This document shows positions 60,949 to 64,000 of a stretch of 64,000 nt of DNA, piece after piece. Made by a program: the position numbers and the translations under genes. The DNA comes from Nostoc linckia FACHB-104 (lineage in GTDB: Bacteria > Cyanobacteriota > Cyanobacteriia > Cyanobacteriales > Nostocaceae): assembly GCF_014696615.1 (NCBI RefSeq), contig NZ_JACJQJ010000028.1, positions 42,547 to 106,546 on the forward strand, written 5' to 3'. A model generated the notes under the pieces. That model was not told where the DNA came from. It searched no databases and worked only from the letters and a program-made list of their open reading frames with translations. Every line of letters starts with the position of its first letter. Positions within the stretch are counted from its first letter, which is position 1.

Positions 60949-61254
60949 ATGGTTGAAAGTAAAAAATTTGATGATACATTAGCTGCAATAGAGTTAAATG
61001 CAGCCCGAACATTAAATTGGGATTATAATCAGTTCAAAGATTATTTTAGTTTTACAGTAAACAAGGAAGCTATTGAGATAGTCCTCAAGAATCAAATCGA
61101 CGAATTTCAGTTAAAAAGTTTAAAGCAAGCTTTGTTAGATTATGGTTTTCAGTACAAAAAAACAGTCAATGATTTGCTCTTGGTTTTTGAGCAAGATGTT
61201 GAATTAAGAGAAAGCAGTATTATAGATGGCAATGATGTACAGCAGGACAAATGA
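60949..61254 (+). CDS. Hypothetical protein (101 aa)
   Basis: ORF MVESKKFDDTLAAIELNAARTLNWDYNQFKDYFSF...; no family recognised. Confidence 0.6.
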   Translation: MVESKKFDDTLAAIELNAARTLNWDYNQFKDYFSFTVNKEAIEIVLKNQIDEFQLKSLKQALLDYGFQYKKTVNDLLLVFEQDVELRESSIIDGNDVQQDK

Positions 61255-61637
61255 AAAATTTTTGTCATTTGTCATTAGTTGTTTTTCCACTTGCTCTGTG
61301 TTCCTTGCTTTTTCAAGTCAGCCATTCACGCCGGTTTTGGCATAAACCTTGCCAAAAAAATCTATCTTTCCCATGCTCTGTGCCCATTTTCAAGTCAAGA
61401 GTATCTAAATAAATATTAAAATAGTCAGTCATTTGGACTCTTGAGTTATATCTGGAACAGGAATAACAGTAAAGTCGAATAAAATTCTCAATAAGTCTTA
61501 GTAAACTAAATTTGAGTGTGGTTTGAGTCAACAATCCTCAAACCCATCTCCAAAATTTAGGCAAGCTAATAGCTTGAGTTAGATGCAGAAATTAACACCT
61601 CTGTGTAGGAGAATATTTAAGGTGTTAAATTCTAGCA

Positions 61638-63293
61638 TTAGTTGACTACTATTGATTTAGATTCAAGTTGCGATCGCCCATTAGTGTGATGCGCCAAGGC
61701 TGCCATTCCGTGTTCTGATGCACGTAACTCCTTGTCCGAGATTTCTGGCTCCTTAGTATAAACTGAACTCAACAAGATATTCAAAACTCCACTTTCTTCA
61801 GCTTGACGGACAGCACGATGCGTAATCAGTTCGCCCACATTCAGAATCACGTTGTCTTCTGGGTCAAGAATGACACGGGTAACTGGACGACCCAATGCTT
61901 GTTCAATCCGTTGCTTCTTCATTGCCCTTGTGCTGCGTCCTTGTAGCTTTTCAGACTGCTTTTTCAAGGCTTGCCAGAAACTGTTGAGGTTCTTTTGGGC
62001 GATGCTGGCTCCGTCACGCAGTTGAACTTTGGTGTCTAACCAAGTTTCATTAGCGCTAGAACGTGCTGTGGTTGCCAAATGTAAACCCGCAGCGTTGAGT
62101 AATTCTGCTTCTTTACCGTAAGCCTGAGTACGATCAAGAATAGATTCGGTCACAATTTGCCCAGATGCGGCAATAATTAAGCCGTCGTTAGCACGCACTG
62201 TTTGCAAGACTCTGCGCCCTTTTGCTTGTAGGATCGCTACATTTGCAGCCACCCCATCAACTGAGTGACGCAGATTAGCGACGCTACTTTGAGTTGCGCT
62301 CCCAATTTGATTGCTAGTAGATTGGATTGCTGCTTGCAGATTGCGGCTGATGTTTGCAGTTAGACTGCCACCAGTAGCCCGATAAAGTTCATCAAGGATA
62401 CCCAGGCGATCGGCTGCTTCTGCATCGACTAGGGTGACTTCCTGGCCTTGCAGTAACAATACATTTCCGTCTGGAGTCCGCACATCCTGTTCAACGTGCT
62501 TGCCAATCACATATACCTTTTGCTCCGTAGGGTCAATCAGATTATTTGTCAGCGAAGCAGACGCATCTCGATTCAGGTCTTGCAGTTTGCTGCTAGTAGC
62601 ATCAGTTACCGTCTGCAATTGCTCACTTGCATTCTGCCTTGCTTGTTGTAGACTACGGTTCACGTTCTCTACTGAGCTTTGCAGTTGCTCATTTACGGTT
62701 TGAGCTGCTGTTTGCAGTCTGCGGTTAGCAGTCTCAGCTGAGTCTTGGAATCTATCTTCAGTTGCGTTAACAGCTCCTCGGATACCACCGACCTGTTCTG
62801 CCATCATTTGAGCAGTTTCTGGAGGCACAAAAGCAACATCAGCACCAATTTTCAGCGTTTCGGGAGCAGGCACAAACGATCGCCCAGAGTAAGCATCGGC
62901 AAACACACCACCTGAAACTTCGTATCCTTCCACCAGTCCACTATGCTCATCAAAGAACAAATCAACCAGTCCGCCAAGATCGAGTCCCTCTGTGGTGAGA
63001 ATTCTCGTGCCTTTCAGCACGATATTCTGGCGCAAAATCTCTTTAATTGCCGGAACACGATGTGCCTCAACAACAGATGCTTTCGAGTTAACGACGATCG
63101 CATCTAACCCTATAGCTCGCACCTCTTGCAGAGGAATTACTTTTGCATCCCGAAATAGTCCCTTCTCTTCAACTAAAAAGCCCAAAATTTGATTGCGATT
63201 TTGGTCAAAAATTAAATCTCCAATTCGCTCAATTTTTTTACCAGCGTCGTATGTGACGACAACTTTATCGATAATATCGCTACCTTTACGCAT
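61638..63293 (-). CDS. PRC-barrel domain protein with long amphipathic-helix repeats
   Basis: [39 protein letters not shown] (PRC barrel), then repeats such as [33 protein letters not shown]. Confidence 0.82.
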   Translation of the reverse strand: MRKGSDIIDKVVVTYDAGKKIERIGDLIFDQNRNQILGFLVEEKGLFRDAKVIPLQEVRAIGLDAIVVNSKASVVEAHRVPAIKEILRQNIVLKGTRILTTEGLDLGGLVDLFFDEHSGLVEGYEVSGGVFADAYSGRSFVPAPETLKIGADVAFVPPETAQMMAEQVGGIRGAVNATEDRFQDSAETANRRLQTAAQTVNEQLQSSVENVNRSLQQARQNASEQLQTVTDATSSKLQDLNRDASASLTNNLIDPTEQKVYVIGKHVEQDVRTPDGNVLLLQGQEVTLVDAEAADRLGILDELYRATGGSLTANISRNLQAAIQSTSNQIGSATQSSVANLRHSVDGVAANVAILQAKGRRVLQTVRANDGLIIAASGQIVTESILDRTQAYGKEAELLNAAGLHLATTARSSANETWLDTKVQLRDGASIAQKNLNSFWQALKKQSEKLQGRSTRAMKKQRIEQALGRPVTRVILDPEDNVILNVGELITHRAVRQAEESGVLNILLSSVYTKEPEISDKELRASEHGMAALAHHTNGRSQLESKSIVVN

Positions 63294-63309
63294 TTATTCC
63301 TCGCAGTTT

Positions 63310-63507
63310 TTATTGATTGGGTTGTCCAGTGACTTGTTCGTTAGTTGGCTGACTTTTTAGCTGAAAATCTCGTCCTTCTCGACCAAAACCAGGAACAATA
63401 TTAATCACACCAAAGTATTCGTAGATTACTCCGAAGATGGCGAGAATAATGATGAGAATGGTGATATTTGCTCCAGTATGAGAGCGATGTCCTACGAGTC
63501 TTGGCAT
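63310..63507 (-). CDS. Small one-TM hypothetical protein, upstream of PRC-barrel gene
   Basis: MPRLVGHRSHTGANITILIIILAIFGVIYEYFGVINIVPGFGREG; 16 bp from next gene on same strand. Confidence 0.6.
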   Translation of the reverse strand: MPRLVGHRSHTGANITILIIILAIFGVIYEYFGVINIVPGFGREGRDFQLKSQPTNEQVTGQPNQ

Positions 63508-64000
63508 TTTTTCCTTTTAGGTTATTGTTATTTTTTATAGCTAGAATTGCTGTCAATTCTCGACAAAATTATTTACACCAAGAATGTAATTTATATACCT
63601 ATTTGTCGGACTATGACTTAGTTGACTTTGTTCTTTAAAAATAAATAAACTCAAAAGATGTATTTCTAAAGATACATTTTTGATTTACTTTTTTTAGCTG
63701 GTGAAGCTATTTCTGCAATAAATATTTTTAGCCTTAATACTATTGTATTACTTAAAAGATAATTTTAGTTCCGTCTAATGGTAGGCTATTGTTAAAAAAT
63801 TAATTTATCAGTGTAAAATATCCAACTTTTACGCTATTCAAACTTTCCTTAAACCAATTTAATATGAAGTTGCATATATCTAGATCCCCCTAAATCCCCC
63901 AGGGTAAGAGCATCTCAATTAGGCTTGACATAAAGGCTGGGAGGAATCTAATGTAGAGTCAATGAAACAAGAATTGAGAACTCGAATCATATAATCATTG

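Noticed and set aside
61313-61534. 73-aa minus-strand ORF
   Set aside because: Intergenic, no homology recognised; could be a degraded fragment but not supportable.

Overview
The window looks like chromosome of a filamentous, probably heterocyst-forming cyanobacterium (Nostocales-like). This is inferred from apcF, CP12, an orange carotenoid protein, an NtcA-type glnA promoter, an FdxH-like ferredoxin, many HIP1 (GCGATCGC) sites and abundant short tandem repeats. About 45 protein genes can be supported, mostly housekeeping or regulatory. No tRNA, rRNA, CRISPR array or IS transposase was recognised. The best candidate for an under-described system is an isolated two-gene, visibly A/T-rich cassette (41371-44018, minus strand). 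It encodes a Z1-domain superfamily-2 helicase-like ATPase and a 154-aa partner of unknown function, without the methylase/MutL-like ATPase/PD-(D/E)XK genes I associate with Z1 loci. Other points of interest: an orange carotenoid protein paralog carrying Gln at the position of Arg155, apparently co-transcribed with a receiver-only response regulator; a protealysin-like protease with a putative emfourin inhibitor; an orphan C39-peptidase ABC exporter; two Ser/Thr kinases with different non-canonical catalytic loops; an HAD-gene remnant abutting a second gene remnant; and at least two MITE-like palindromic repeat families plus several perfect extragenic palindromes. Assignments come from reading motifs by eye; no database search was run.
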